Shown: piece by piece, positions 42,349 through 50,660 of the stretch
How positions within the stretch are numbered: position 1 is the stretch's first letter
Layout: each line of letters opens with the position of its first letter
Origin: Actinomycetes bacterium
GTDB taxonomy: Bacteria; Actinomycetota; Acidimicrobiia; Acidimicrobiales; RAAP-2
Assembly (NCBI GenBank): GCA_021793515.1
Contig: JAJYSP010000002.1
Location: 62,001-126,000, forward strand
Length of the DNA: 64,000 bases
Reading direction: 5' to 3'
The notes under the pieces: generated by a model
Seen by the model: only the letters and a program-made list of their open reading frames with translations
Database searches by the model: none
What the model was told of the DNA's origin: nothing
Program-made: the position numbers and the translations under genes

Positions 42349-42768
42349 TCATTCGACACCGTCTTTGAACATCCGTTCTGCCGGACCGACGGCGGTCGCG
42401 TATCGTTGCGGGTCCCAGAGTTCCACGTGGTCCAAAGCGCCGACAATGAGCACCTCGTCGCGCAGCGCCCCGTATTCGCGAATGACCGCGGGTAGCGCGA
42501 AACGACCTTGGCGGTCGAATTCAACATCGGACGAGTTGGCTGCCCAGTACCGCGCCTGTTGGCGATCCTGTGCGCCGCCGCGGCGACTCTGGGCCAACCG
42601 CTCCTCGGTCTGACGTGCGAACTCACCGGGTGTCCAAAGTGCAACACAGCCCTCGGTATTGGGGCTGAGGTGACCACCTCGTTCAAACTCAGAACGAAAG
42701 CGGGCGGGCAGGATGAGGCGTCCCTTGGCATCCAGCGAGTGCTGGAACTGACCAACGAACCCGAACAC
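42349..42768 (-). CDS. mraZ: transcriptional regulator MraZ
   Basis: A 139-residue AbrB-fold DNA-binding protein that represses the dcw promoter. Both SpoVT/AbrB-like half-domains are visible: HSLDAKGRLILPARFR near the N-terminus and VEFDRQGRFALPAVIREYG in the second half. Length is normal. The start is GTG 42768 with GAGGAGGCG upstream. The six-unit 10-bp array at 42784-42843, right in front of the gene, is the expected binding site, so autoregulation is likely. Confidence 0.96.
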   Translation of the reverse strand: MFGFVGQFQHSLDAKGRLILPARFRSEFERGGHLSPNTEGCVALWTPGEFARQTEERLAQSRRGGAQDRQQARYWAANSSDVEFDRQGRFALPAVIREYGALRDEVLIVGALDHVELWDPQRYATAVGPAERMFKDGVE

Positions 42769-42783
42769 CTACGCCTCCTCTAA

Positions 42784-42843
42784 GTCACCACTTGTCCCCA
42801 CTTCGCGACACAATACACCACTGCACTCCAATTCGCACCACTT
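42784..42843 (-). promoter_or_regulatory. MraZ operator: six in-phase 10-bp units
   Basis: Read on the minus strand this is six abutting 10-mers: AAGTGGTGCG, AATTGGAGTG, CAGTGGTGTA, TTGTGTCGCG, AAGTGGGGAC, AAGTGGTGAC. Four match AAGTGG(T/G)G closely, one loosely and one poorly. MraZ proteins are known to bind tandem repeats of this kind (TGGG or AAGTG cores). The array ends 16 bp before the mraZ start and must overlap the promoter; TATTGT (42811-42816) in its middle could be the -10 box. Confidence 0.75.
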
Positions 42844-43139
42844 TTCGACCGAACGCTCCCTTTTCCGACCCGATCGGGAACAAGCGCGACGGCTCGGCGC
42901 CCGCGAGTTCCCAGTTAGACCACCGCTCGCAACGGCGAGCCAGGTCAGTCGCCATAACGGCGGAGTCGGCGCGACGCACGGGGCGCGGTCGCGGGCCGGC
43001 GTCGCAGATGCCACTCCCGAACTGACGCCTTTGACCGACGTGTCTCGCTCTTTCTGGGATGGTCGTGCGTGAATCGAAGCCGCGTCGCGGTGTTCACCGT
43101 TCGCCAACTGAGGACGGCAGCCGTCCACTCAAATTTGGC
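42844..43139. other. intergenic region upstream of the mraZ operator, nothing recognised
   Basis: This ~300-bp stretch lies between the lipoate ligase-like gene and the mraZ operator array. Open frames on either strand are not protein-like, and I see no tRNA, RNase P RNA or riboswitch signature. It may hold distal promoter elements for the dcw cluster. Confidence 0.5.
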
Positions 43140-43811
43140 TCAGTCGACGAGTACCAATCGACGGGAATGCCACGGTCCCTCGACCGACACGAGTCGCTGC
43201 GCGAGGGCTTCAGCATCACCAATGCCCAACGATTCGAGGGTGTGGTGATCGAGGGCGTCGGCAATACCGGGCGGACGGTCTGCGAGCCCTTCGATGAGGG
43301 GCCGCGTCGATTGGCCGTGCAACACCGTCGAAACGAACGTACCCTCACGCACGCGCCACTGCGTGACGCCGACCACCTTGCGCTGCTCCAAAAAGACCTC
43401 GCCCGGACCGCGACCGGCAAAACAGACCACACTGAAGGCGCCGTCTACCTCCAGCGGACCATCATGGACAACGAGTTCACCGTCGACAAGCTCGCTGAGT
43501 GTCTCACGCCATCGTTCACCGGCGTGGCGAGATGTCTCACGCAGGTCAACCGACCACCGGGAATCATCGGCGGGGATCCACCAATCGACCCAGAGGTCTT
43601 CCGGTTGTAGCAGCACGATTCCACCACCACCCCGACGTCGACGAATGGCGCGTAGCGACCGAAACCCGGTGGTGAGAAGATCTGCGCGCTGTCGGCTACC
43701 GAGCACCACGGTCGGCTGATTGACGTGCACCACGAACACCGACGCTTCGGTGATCGCTCGCAACGCGTCGTAGTCGTAGAGTTCCTCGACCCCGTCGTCC
43801 ACATCCGTCAC
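43140..43811 (-). CDS. lipoate-protein ligase A-like protein
   Basis: A 223-residue protein of the biotin/lipoate ligase fold, expected to attach lipoyl or octanoyl groups to dehydrogenase E2 or glycine-cleavage H proteins. Visible motifs are RRRGGGGIVLL, close to the family RR-x-GGG motif, and QRKVVGVTQWRVREG with the lysine that contacts the adenylate. No lipoyl-dependent enzyme genes are nearby, so its partner is unknown. The start is GTG 43811, which overlaps the HNH gene stop as GTGA. Confidence 0.8.
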   Translation of the reverse strand: MTDVDDGVEELYDYDALRAITEASVFVVHVNQPTVVLGSRQRADLLTTGFRSLRAIRRRRGGGGIVLLQPEDLWVDWWIPADDSRWSVDLRETSRHAGERWRETLSELVDGELVVHDGPLEVDGAFSVVCFAGRGPGEVFLEQRKVVGVTQWRVREGTFVSTVLHGQSTRPLIEGLADRPPGIADALDHHTLESLGIGDAEALAQRLVSVEGPWHSRRLVLVD

Positions 43812-44314
43812 GATGCCCGCGGCAGATAGGGCGCCCAGAGGGGGTGTGAGTCAGGAAGATAGCGCCACCGCCACCAGAGTCCGTCGGGGACGCGGGGCTC
43901 GATCTGCAGACGCCAACCCAACTCCTCGAGCAGTCGATCGCCCTTTTGCATGTTGTGCCGACGGCACGCGGCGACGACATTCGTCCACGAATGTTCGCCG
44001 CCTCGACTCCGTGGGACTATGTGATCGATCGTGTCGGCGTGTTCGAGGCAGTAGGCGCACCGATAGCCATCACGTAATAGCAGCGCCCGACGAGTCAGCG
44101 GTGGTGTGCGAACCTTCGTGGGTAACTTGACCATCTCACTCAGTCGAACGATTGCCGGAATCGGGACCGTGACCGAAGCCGACCGATAGACAACGGGATC
44201 GTCGTCGGTCGCGATCGGTTCGGCTCGACCGCCGAGTACGAGGACCACCGCACGACGTTCGCTCACCAATTGGAGTGGCTCAAAGGTGGCGTTGAGTAAC
44301 AAGACGCGACCCAC
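43808..44314 (-). CDS. HNH endonuclease family protein
   Basis: A 168-residue protein. The N-terminal part (MGRVLLLNATFEPLQLVSER) is typical of stand-alone actinobacterial HNH proteins. The HNH zinc/metal motif has RDGYRCAYCLE, TIDHIVPRSRGGEHSWTNVV and CRRHNMQKGDR. Function in this widespread group is not settled; a repair or housekeeping nuclease is more likely than a homing enzyme because no intron or intein is present. The start is GTG 44314 in a leaderless arrangement. Confidence 0.9.
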   Translation of the reverse strand: MGRVLLLNATFEPLQLVSERRAVVLVLGGRAEPIATDDDPVVYRSASVTVPIPAIVRLSEMVKLPTKVRTPPLTRRALLLRDGYRCAYCLEHADTIDHIVPRSRGGEHSWTNVVAACRRHNMQKGDRLLEELGWRLQIEPRVPDGLWWRWRYLPDSHPLWAPYLPRAS

Positions 44315-44320
44315 TAGCCC

Positions 44321-44326
44321 AACCTA
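44321..44326 (-). promoter_or_regulatory. -10 box TAGGTT of a leaderless HNH transcript
   Basis: TAGGTT on the minus strand lies six bases before the GTG at 44314. It overlaps the end of the upstream small gene. Confidence 0.45.
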
Positions 44327-44575
44327 CCTTGTGCTCCGTTGGCGCCGCGACCACTTCGCCGCCTCGACGACCTCACGGGGATCGAGTTGCGGCGTCGGCG
44401 AACCACCGAAGGTGGCGAGGCGGAACTGCCAGTAGGCGTCGTCGGGAACGGGCAGAAACGGTGTGCGCCGCCACCACCCTGTGCGTCGTAGCGCCCAGGC
44501 CGCGGCGATCACGACGGGGACGTCACGTGGGTGAGTCACCAGATAACGAGCGAATCTCGGCGGCCATAGGTTCAT
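44324..44575 (-). CDS. small hypothetical protein
   Basis: An 83-residue protein I cannot name. It begins MNLWPPRFARYLVTHPRDVP, with a short hydrophobic stretch (VVIAAAWALRR), and ends Arg-rich. The segment FLPVPDDAYWQFRLATFGG looks conserved in kind. The start ATG overlaps the ROK kinase stop as ATGA, which supports it being a real, co-translated gene. Confidence 0.7.
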   Translation of the reverse strand: MNLWPPRFARYLVTHPRDVPVVIAAAWALRRTGWWRRTPFLPVPDDAYWQFRLATFGGSPTPQLDPREVVEAAKWSRRQRSTR

Positions 44576-45447
44576 GACTCGACCCCTCGCCAGCCAACGT
44601 GCGCAGCGCCCAGGAGCGGCCCATCTGCGTCGAGACCCGAGCGTTCGATGGTCAGGTTCCTCGTATAGGGCATCGTCGACACACGGGTGGCTGCGTCATT
44701 GGCACTCTGGAAGAACACGTCGCCGTAGCCAAGCGCGACCGAACCCGCGACGTAGCATCTCGAGAAATCGAGCACCGACGCCAGCGTTCCGACCGCCCGA
44801 CCGACGAGTTCGCCGACCTGTCGACGCATCGAGTCATCGGCCTCGCGCGGGGGACGTCCGGTCATCGCCTCAATCGCGATCCCCGAGGCTTCGGCCTCGA
44901 GACACCCTCGACTGCGACAGTGACAGCGGCGGCCACCGGGCACCACGGTGAGGTGTCCGACGTGTCCCGCGTTACCACTCTCGCCATCGAGGAGTCCCCC
45001 GTTCAACACAATTCCGCCTCCGATACCCGACGAGACGACCATGGACAGATATGACCGTTGACCCCGAGCTGCGCCCACCGCACCTTCGGCGAGCGCAAGC
45101 GCCCGTGCGTCACCCTCAATAAAGACGTCGAGTCCGGTGCCCTCGCACAGAACGTCGCGCAGTGGGAACTCGCGCCACTGGTCAATATTGACGGGCGACA
45201 CCGTCGCACCGTGGTCAGTCATCGGTCCCGCGCACCCCACGCCAATGGCCGCCACTTGATGTGTGGACGCCATGTCACGCACGAGTGACACCAGCGCCGA
45301 AGCGATGTCGTCCCGTCCGGCGAGCAGTAGTCGGCGTCGGTCGCGCAGTGAGCCGTCGGTCTCGGCCACCGCCACGTCGATCTTCGTTGCACCGATGTCA
45401 ACCGCCAGCACCGGAGCGACGTACGCCGTCGCCCCCGAGAGGATCAC
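44572..45447 (-). CDS. ROK family sugar kinase (glucokinase-like)
   Basis: A 291-residue cytosolic kinase or ROK protein. The ATP loop is VLAVDIGATKIDVAVAE, the sugar-binding segment GHVGHLTVV follows VVSSGIGGGIVLNGG, and the ROK zinc site has three cysteines in RRCHCRSRGCLEAEASG. No DNA-binding domain is present, so an enzyme is more likely than a repressor. Glucose phosphorylation to glucose 6-phosphate is the default guess. The start is GTG 45447, overlapping the DUF3040 stop as GTGA. Confidence 0.88.
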   Translation of the reverse strand: MILSGATAYVAPVLAVDIGATKIDVAVAETDGSLRDRRRLLLAGRDDIASALVSLVRDMASTHQVAAIGVGCAGPMTDHGATVSPVNIDQWREFPLRDVLCEGTGLDVFIEGDARALALAEGAVGAARGQRSYLSMVVSSGIGGGIVLNGGLLDGESGNAGHVGHLTVVPGGRRCHCRSRGCLEAEASGIAIEAMTGRPPREADDSMRRQVGELVGRAVGTLASVLDFSRCYVAGSVALGYGDVFFQSANDAATRVSTMPYTRNLTIERSGLDADGPLLGAAHVGWRGVES

Positions 45448-45830
45448 TGGTCTTTATTACGTTGGCGCGACAACCAGTCGCGAAGCGACCGCGCCCGGGG
45501 GCTCTCGGTCGTGTGCGTCTCATCACTGTGAATGCGACGCGTCAAGTCTTGCCACGACGCGCGACCCAGGAGTCGCGCGTTTCGCTCGATGACGATGGCC
45601 GAGATGAACATCAGGGCGACACCACCGAGCCCGATCACGATCGACCGGGAAAAGAACAACACCAAGATGGCCAGACCGAGGACGAAACCGGCGGCGCCCC
45701 AGCGGACGCGACGTCCACCGTGGGAGTAGACATTCGTCTCACGTACTGACTTTGCGAATCGGGGATCCTGTTTGGAAAGCGACTCTTCAAGCTCGGCCAA
45801 GATCCGCTGTTCGTGCTCTGACAATGGCAT
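45444..45830 (-). CDS. DUF3040 membrane protein
   Basis: A 128-residue protein starting MPLSEHEQRILAELEESL, the standard start of actinobacterial DUF3040 proteins. Two adjacent hydrophobic segments follow (GAAGFVLGLAILVLFF and IVIGLGGVALMFISAIVI), with a cytoplasmic charged C-terminus. Function is unknown. The start is ATG 45830 with AGGGGAAG upstream; the open frame extends 20 codons further without support. Confidence 0.88.
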   Translation of the reverse strand: MPLSEHEQRILAELEESLSKQDPRFAKSVRETNVYSHGGRRVRWGAAGFVLGLAILVLFFSRSIVIGLGGVALMFISAIVIERNARLLGRASWQDLTRRIHSDETHTTESPRARSLRDWLSRQRNKDQ

Positions 45831-45922
45831 CGCTTCCCCTTTCCGTCTCGGATTTATCGTACCGTCTTGGTGTCGAAGTACGCACGTCAAGTTCGCGCCG
45901 AGTGGCGCCGCAGAGAAGGTTT

Positions 45923-46435
45923 ATGACTCAACTACACGTCGCGGTCATCTGCACCGGGAACATCTGCCGTTCGCCGATGGGCGAGGTGGCGCTGAAGCAC
46001 CTGCTTGGAGCGTCCTCGGACCTCGCCGAACTGATCAGCGTCACGAGCGCGGGGACGGCTCGGTGGCACGAAGGTTCGAAAATGGATCCGCGGGCGCGGC
46101 GGGCTCTCGACCGAGCCGGATTCGTTGAGCGCGGTTCCAGGGCCGCGTACGCCGACTCGGCGTACCTAGATCGCCAGGACCTCGTACTCGTGATGACCCG
46201 CGAGCATCGCGCTGACGTGCTCGCACGGCTCACCAACCCGCGGACCGAGGTCGTCATGCTCCGCAACCTGCTCCAACCGGGTCTCGACCTCGAGGTCGCC
46301 GACCCCTATTACGGAACCGACGACGATTTCGATGAGTGTCTCGCAGTACTCGTCGAGGCGAGTCGACGGTTACTCGACCGCTGGAACGTTGACGAGACCC
46401 CCATAGGCGCTCCCGACGGCCATTTCCATGGCTGA
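45923..46435 (+). CDS. low-molecular-weight protein tyrosine phosphatase family
   Basis: A 170-residue cytosolic phosphatase. The P-loop C-x5-R is CTGNICRS in VAVICTGNICRSPMGEVA (about residues 10-17), and the general-acid Asp lies in VADPYYGTDDDFDE. It dephosphorylates tyrosine residues; arsenate reductase relatives share the fold, but the DPYYG loop favours a phosphatase. The start is ATG 45923 with AGAAGG upstream. Its end overlaps nhaA by 8 bp. Confidence 0.92.
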   Translation: MTQLHVAVICTGNICRSPMGEVALKHLLGASSDLAELISVTSAGTARWHEGSKMDPRARRALDRAGFVERGSRAAYADSAYLDRQDLVLVMTREHRADVLARLTNPRTEVVMLRNLLQPGLDLEVADPYYGTDDDFDECLAVLVEASRRLLDRWNVDETPIGAPDGHFHG

Positions 46436-47606
46436 GCGACCAACGCTCACTGGACTGCTCGACGCCGACGTCGCACCGGCCTTCACGATGCTCGCCGGTG
46501 TACTCGCCGCCCTCGTCTGGTCGCTCGCGAACCCACCGAACTACGAGCGGCTCGTGAACGTCGGCTGGTCGAGTCAACTCATGCGAGACGTCGGACTCTC
46601 GTCACCACACGAAGTCGCTTCCTCGGCGCTGATGACAATCTTCTTCTTCGGCGTGGGACTCGAACTCGCCCGCGAACGTCGCCGCGGTGCCCTCGCGCAC
46701 CTGCGCCACGCCGCGGCGCCCGTCCTCGCCGCGATCGGCGGGATGGCCATGACCGCGTTGCTGACGGTTGCGGCCGGCACTCTCACTCACGAACCGGCGT
46801 TACGTCACGGTTGGGGAATCCCGATGGCGACGGACATCGCCTTCACCCTCGGGATACTCGCACTCGTTGGTCGCCGCGTTCCCACCACCCTTCGACTATT
46901 CCTGCTTGCGCTCGCCGTGGCTGACGACGTTCTTAGCGTCCTCGTGCTTTCCGTCGACGGAGCGACGAATGTCCACGTCATCGGTGTGTTCGCGGCCCTC
47001 GGCGTCGCCGCCACCGCGTGGCTACTATCGCGTCACCACGTGACCCGTACGTCACGAGTAATCATTCTCGTCGCACTCTGGGCCGCGTTGACCTGGGCGA
47101 ACGTCGAACCTGCCTTGGCCGGTGTCGTCGCCGGATTGCTCGCCCCCTATGACGACGACGTCGCGCCTCGACTCGAGCACGCGGCAAACCGATGGTCGGT
47201 CGTCGTGGTCTTGCCCGTCTACGCGTTGGTCTCTTGCGGCGTGCCGTGGAACCACCTGCGCTGGGGCGGGACCACGACCACCATCGTGGTGGCCGTCATT
47301 GTCGTACGCATTATCGGCAAAGTGCTGGGTATCACCGCGGGTGTCACCATCGCCCGTCGCCTCGGACTTCCTCCACCGACTTCGATCAGTGGCCCGGTGC
47401 TTCGAGCCGGAGCCGTCCTCTGCGCCATCGGCTTCACCGTGCCGCTGCTCTTTGCCCAGGCACTCTTTCCGACATCAGGCGCGACGTATGGCGCCTTCAC
47501 GGTCGGCCTCCTCGGTGCATCGGTTATCGCGGCCGTGGTGGGTGCAATCCTGCTGCACCACCACCTCCCGTCGTTGTACGGTCGTATCAGCGAAGGGGAC
47601 GCGTGA
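46428..47606 (+). CDS. nhaA: Na+/H+ antiporter NhaA
   Basis: A 392-residue inner-membrane antiporter with about twelve hydrophobic segments. The ion-binding aspartate pair is in ALAVADDVLSVLVLS, preceded by PMATDIAFTLGILALVGRRV. VGLELARERRRG is the conserved loop near the N-terminus. It expels Na+ in exchange for protons. The start ATG 46428 overlaps the phosphatase gene by 8 bp. Confidence 0.94.
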   Translation: MAERPTLTGLLDADVAPAFTMLAGVLAALVWSLANPPNYERLVNVGWSSQLMRDVGLSSPHEVASSALMTIFFFGVGLELARERRRGALAHLRHAAAPVLAAIGGMAMTALLTVAAGTLTHEPALRHGWGIPMATDIAFTLGILALVGRRVPTTLRLFLLALAVADDVLSVLVLSVDGATNVHVIGVFAALGVAATAWLLSRHHVTRTSRVIILVALWAALTWANVEPALAGVVAGLLAPYDDDVAPRLEHAANRWSVVVVLPVYALVSCGVPWNHLRWGGTTTTIVVAVIVVRIIGKVLGITAGVTIARRLGLPPPTSISGPVLRAGAVLCAIGFTVPLLFAQALFPTSGATYGAFTVGLLGASVIAAVVGAILLHHHLPSLYGRISEGDA

Positions 47607-48562
47607 GAACACGATTGACCGACCTCTTGGGGATCGAGGTTCCCATCATGCTTGCCGGGATGGGCGGCGTTTCCTACAGCGCCCTCGTCGGCGCGGTCTC
47701 CAACGCCGGGGGTTTCGGGTGCCTCGGCGCATCGACCATGTCGAGCGACGAACTGGTAACCCAATTGACCGAGGTCCGTACCATCACCGACCGTCCCTTC
47801 GGCGTTGACCTGCTTACTGCCTTCCCCGAGTCGCTCGAACGCAACGTCGAGCTGTCAATCGAAGGTGGGGCGTCGGTCTTCGTCGCTGGCCTCGGCGTAC
47901 CGCGGCACGTCATCGACACCTGCCATCGCAACGAGGTGCTCGTGATGTCGCTGTGCGGCAAAGTCGACCACGCTCGCCATGCCCTCGACAGTGGCTGCGA
48001 CGGCGTCATCGCCCAAGGGACCGAAGCCGGCGGCCACACCGGGACGGTCGCCACCATGCCACTGGTGCCACTTATCGTCGACGCTGTCGGCGACGCCATC
48101 CCCGTCGTCGCAGCCGGTGGGATCTTCGACGGGCGCGGCCTGGCGGCTGCACTAGCCCTCGGTGCCGACGGCGTCTGGATTGGCACGCGCTTCATCGCCA
48201 CGCCCGAAGCACGCGCGGTTCGCGGTTTCAAGGAACACATCCTGGTCGGGGCCGAGGACACAACCACCATCACGCGGGCGTACACGGGAAAGACGATGCG
48301 CGTGTTGCGCAACGATCGAACCGACCGGTACGAAGCCGACCCCTCGATGCTTCGACCATTTCCTGAGCAACTCGCGATTTCCCTGGCGGACGGCTCGTTT
48401 CACCTCGGGGGCGACGACACGACCTCGGGCGTCGACGAGACCGTCGAGGCTTACCCGGCCGGGCAATCAGTTGGCGGCATCGCCGAACTCATGAGCGCGA
48501 GTGAACTGGTCGCGCGAATCAATACCGAGGCCGAGGCCGTCCTATCGCGGCTTGGCCGCTAA
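47603..48562 (+). CDS. nitronate monooxygenase / NPD family flavoprotein
   Basis: A 319-residue FMN-dependent TIM-barrel protein. Conserved segments are [24 protein letters not shown], split here around the flavin site, [13 protein letters not shown] with the catalytic His, [25 protein letters not shown] and [10 protein letters not shown]. It may detoxify alkyl nitronates; some relatives are enoyl reductases. The start is GTG 47603, overlapping the nhaA stop as GTGA and preceded by GAAGGGG. Its stop shares CTAA with the convergent msrA stop. Confidence 0.88.
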   Translation: MRTRLTDLLGIEVPIMLAGMGGVSYSALVGAVSNAGGFGCLGASTMSSDELVTQLTEVRTITDRPFGVDLLTAFPESLERNVELSIEGGASVFVAGLGVPRHVIDTCHRNEVLVMSLCGKVDHARHALDSGCDGVIAQGTEAGGHTGTVATMPLVPLIVDAVGDAIPVVAAGGIFDGRGLAAALALGADGVWIGTRFIATPEARAVRGFKEHILVGAEDTTTITRAYTGKTMRVLRNDRTDRYEADPSMLRPFPEQLAISLADGSFHLGGDDTTSGVDETVEAYPAGQSVGGIAELMSASELVARINTEAEAVLSRLGR

Positions 48563-49200
48563 CGGCCGAGCAGACCGACGGGACACGAAACCCCCGTGCC
48601 GCCGATACCGCAGTACCCGTTGGGATTGGCTTCCAGGTACTGCTGGTGGTACTCCTCAGCCAGATAGAACGGTCCAGCCGGAGTGATTTCCGTCGTTATC
48701 GGCCCGAACCCCGCGGCGCGCAGTTCGTCGCCGTAGCGTGCCGCCACGGTGGCGGCCGCCGTGGCCTGAGCGTCCGTGGTCGTAAAGATCGCGCTTCGAT
48801 ACTGCGTGCCCACGTCGTTGCCCTGTCGGTACCCCTGCGTGGGATCGTGCCCTTCGAAGAAATGACCGATGATCCCCTCGTAGGTGATCACCGACGGGTC
48901 AAAGATGACCCGAACCGTCTCAGCGTGCCCGGTCATCCCGGTGCAGACTTCGCGATAGGTCGGATTCGGCGTGAAGCCACCTTGATAGCCGACTGACGTC
49001 GAAACGACCCCCGCCAATCGGTAGAAGGATCGCTCAGCGCCCCAAAAGCAGCCCATCGCGACGTAGGCGACCTCGTGGGCGGGATCGACTGGTGCGTCGA
49101 GTCTCGTGCCCAGGACCAAGTGGGCACGATCGACGACGATGGGCTCAGCGCGACCCGGTAGCGCCTGCGCCGCGGAAACCATGGAAGTGGACGAGTGCAT
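48559..49200 (-). CDS. msrA: peptide methionine-S-sulfoxide reductase
   Basis: A 213-residue repair enzyme reducing Met-S-sulfoxide. The catalytic cysteine lies in [14 protein letters not shown], followed by [18 protein letters not shown] and YRSAIFTTT. Resolving cysteines are in the C-terminal [14 protein letters not shown]. The start is ATG 49200 in a leaderless arrangement. It is divergent from the Fur-family gene, which could couple it to metal or peroxide stress. Confidence 0.95.
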   Translation of the reverse strand: MHSSTSMVSAAQALPGRAEPIVVDRAHLVLGTRLDAPVDPAHEVAYVAMGCFWGAERSFYRLAGVVSTSVGYQGGFTPNPTYREVCTGMTGHAETVRVIFDPSVITYEGIIGHFFEGHDPTQGYRQGNDVGTQYRSAIFTTTDAQATAAATVAARYGDELRAAGFGPITTEITPAGPFYLAEEYHQQYLEANPNGYCGIGGTGVSCPVGLLGR

Positions 49201-49206
49201 AGTGGC

Positions 49207-49212
49207 AGATTA
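49207..49212 (-). promoter_or_regulatory. -10 box TAATCT of a leaderless msrA transcript
   Basis: TAATCT on the minus strand is six bases before the msrA ATG; no ribosome binding site intervenes. Confidence 0.5.
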
Positions 49213-49240
49213 GGGGTCTCTCGTGGACGTTGCGTCGGCC

Positions 49241-49246
49241 TAGTCT
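49241..49246 (+). promoter_or_regulatory. -10 box TAGTCT of a leaderless Fur-family transcript
   Basis: TAGTCT lies six bases before the GTG at 49253. With the msrA box it makes a tight divergent promoter pair of about 50 bp. Confidence 0.5.
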
Positions 49247-49252
49247 CGATCC

Positions 49253-49681
49253 GTGGACCACGATCGACTCGAGGACATCATTTCGGCCGTTCGCGCTGAC
49301 GGCAGGCGGGTGACCGTAGCTAAGCGAGCAGTTGCTCGTGTACTCGTCGAACTGCCCGACCACCTCAGCGCCGAGGAAATCACTCGGGCCGCCCAACGCT
49401 ATGCGTCCGACGTCAGCCCGTCGACGGTCTATCGGATCTTGGAGGAGTTCGAACGGCTCGACTTGGTCGTCCACGCCCACGTCGGACACGGCGCCACGGT
49501 GTATCACCTGGCTGGGGCGCTCCACGGGCATCTCGTGTGCACGAACTGCGGGGTCACGATCGAGATCCCGTCACGCCACTTCGACGCGCTGAGCGGTGAC
49601 CTACTCAAGACGTACGGCTTCCGGCTCGACCGCCATCACGTCGCGATCGCTGGCTTGTGCGCTCGTTGTCGAGACGCGTGA
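49253..49681 (+). CDS. Fur-family transcriptional regulator
   Basis: A 142-residue metal-responsive regulator. A winged helix (LSAEEITRAAQRYASDVSPS, then TVYRILEEFERLDLV) is followed by the dimerisation domain with CTNCGVTIEI and CARC, the four structural zinc cysteines, plus a His-rich metal site (HGHLV, RHHVAIAG). Whether it senses iron, zinc, nickel or peroxide cannot be decided. The start is GTG 49253. Confidence 0.92.
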   Translation: MDHDRLEDIISAVRADGRRVTVAKRAVARVLVELPDHLSAEEITRAAQRYASDVSPSTVYRILEEFERLDLVVHAHVGHGATVYHLAGALHGHLVCTNCGVTIEIPSRHFDALSGDLLKTYGFRLDRHHVAIAGLCARCRDA

Positions 49682-49739
49682 TGACGCCGCTACGCACACG
49701 CTCCGTAAGTCCGCACCGGTCGCTAGATTCGCACCAATC

Positions 49740-50660
49740 GTGATCTCTGTCGAACACCTGTCAAAGCGCTATGGCGACACCCTCGCCGTGAACGACCTCA
49801 GTTTCGAGGTGCGTCCCGGTGTGGTCACGGGGTTCCTCGGTCCCAACGGATCTGGGAAATCTACAACGATGCGCGTCATCATGGGGTTGGACGCACCCAC
49901 GTCGGGACACGCGACGATCGATGGTCAACGCTACCGGAATCTGAAGGCCCCCTTGCGAGAGGTGGGCGCGCTCTTGGACGCTGCCGCCGTGCACCCCGGG
50001 CGCACCGCTCGTAATCACCTGCTCGCCCTGGCGACCTCGAATCGAATCCCGGTGCGTCGCGTCGAGGAAGTCCTCGAATTCACCGGTATCGCCGCGGTCG
50101 CCGACAAGAAGGTCGGGGGCTATTCGTTGGGGATGTCCCAACGCCTCGGGATTGCGGCCGCGTTGCTCGGCGACCCGCCGGTCCTGCTCTTCGACGAGCC
50201 CGTCAACGGGCTCGACCCCGAGGGCATCCGCTGGATCCGGGCGTTCTTCCGAGCGCTCGCCATCGAGGGAAGAACCGTCTTTGTGAGCTCACACTTGATG
50301 AGCGAGATGGCCCAGAGCGCGGACGAGATCATCGTGATCGGCCGCGGCCGCTTCATTACCCAAGGCACGGTCGACGAGCTCACCGCGTCCGCTGACGGCA
50401 CGGTCCTCGTTCGTTCCGCCGACAACGTCGCGCTGCGGCGCCTCCTCGAGACTTCGGGGACCACGGTGGACTCGGCCAATGACGGGACGATGACCGTACG
50501 CGGGACGAGCGCGGAAGCGGTGGGGACCGCAGCGCTCGCCGCTGGCATCGCTATCTTTGAGCTCACACCGCAGCGCGCGTCACTCGAAGAGGTCTTCATG
50601 GACCTCACTGCGGACGCCGTCGAATACGCCAGCGCCGTCGAATCGACGCGTCATGGATAG
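49740..50660 (+). CDS. ABC-2 type transporter ATP-binding protein
   Basis: A 306-residue ATPase of the exporter class. Walker A is GPNGSGKST, followed by MRVIMGLDAPTSG; the signature YSLGMSQRLGIA is the variant of this class, and Walker B reads VLLFDEPVNGLDPEGI. The C-terminal extension (ASLEEVFMDLT) is typical of BcrA/drug-export ATPases. I start at GTG 49740 (MISVEHLSKRYGD). It pairs with the permease that overlaps its end by 8 bp. Confidence 0.92.
   Translation: MISVEHLSKRYGDTLAVNDLSFEVRPGVVTGFLGPNGSGKSTTMRVIMGLDAPTSGHATIDGQRYRNLKAPLREVGALLDAAAVHPGRTARNHLLALATSNRIPVRRVEEVLEFTGIAAVADKKVGGYSLGMSQRLGIAAALLGDPPVLLFDEPVNGLDPEGIRWIRAFFRALAIEGRTVFVSSHLMSEMAQSADEIIVIGRGRFITQGTVDELTASADGTVLVRSADNVALRRLLETSGTTVDSANDGTMTVRGTSAEAVGTAALAAGIAIFELTPQRASLEEVFMDLTADAVEYASAVESTRHG

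Noticed and set aside
42769..43128. 119-codon minus-strand frame upstream of mraZ
   Set aside because: It crosses the operator array and has no protein-like features.
43808..44314. HNH protein as part of a mobile intron, intein or defence system
   Set aside because: No intron or intein boundaries, no methyltransferase or other defence gene nearby; it is a stand-alone housekeeping-type HNH protein.
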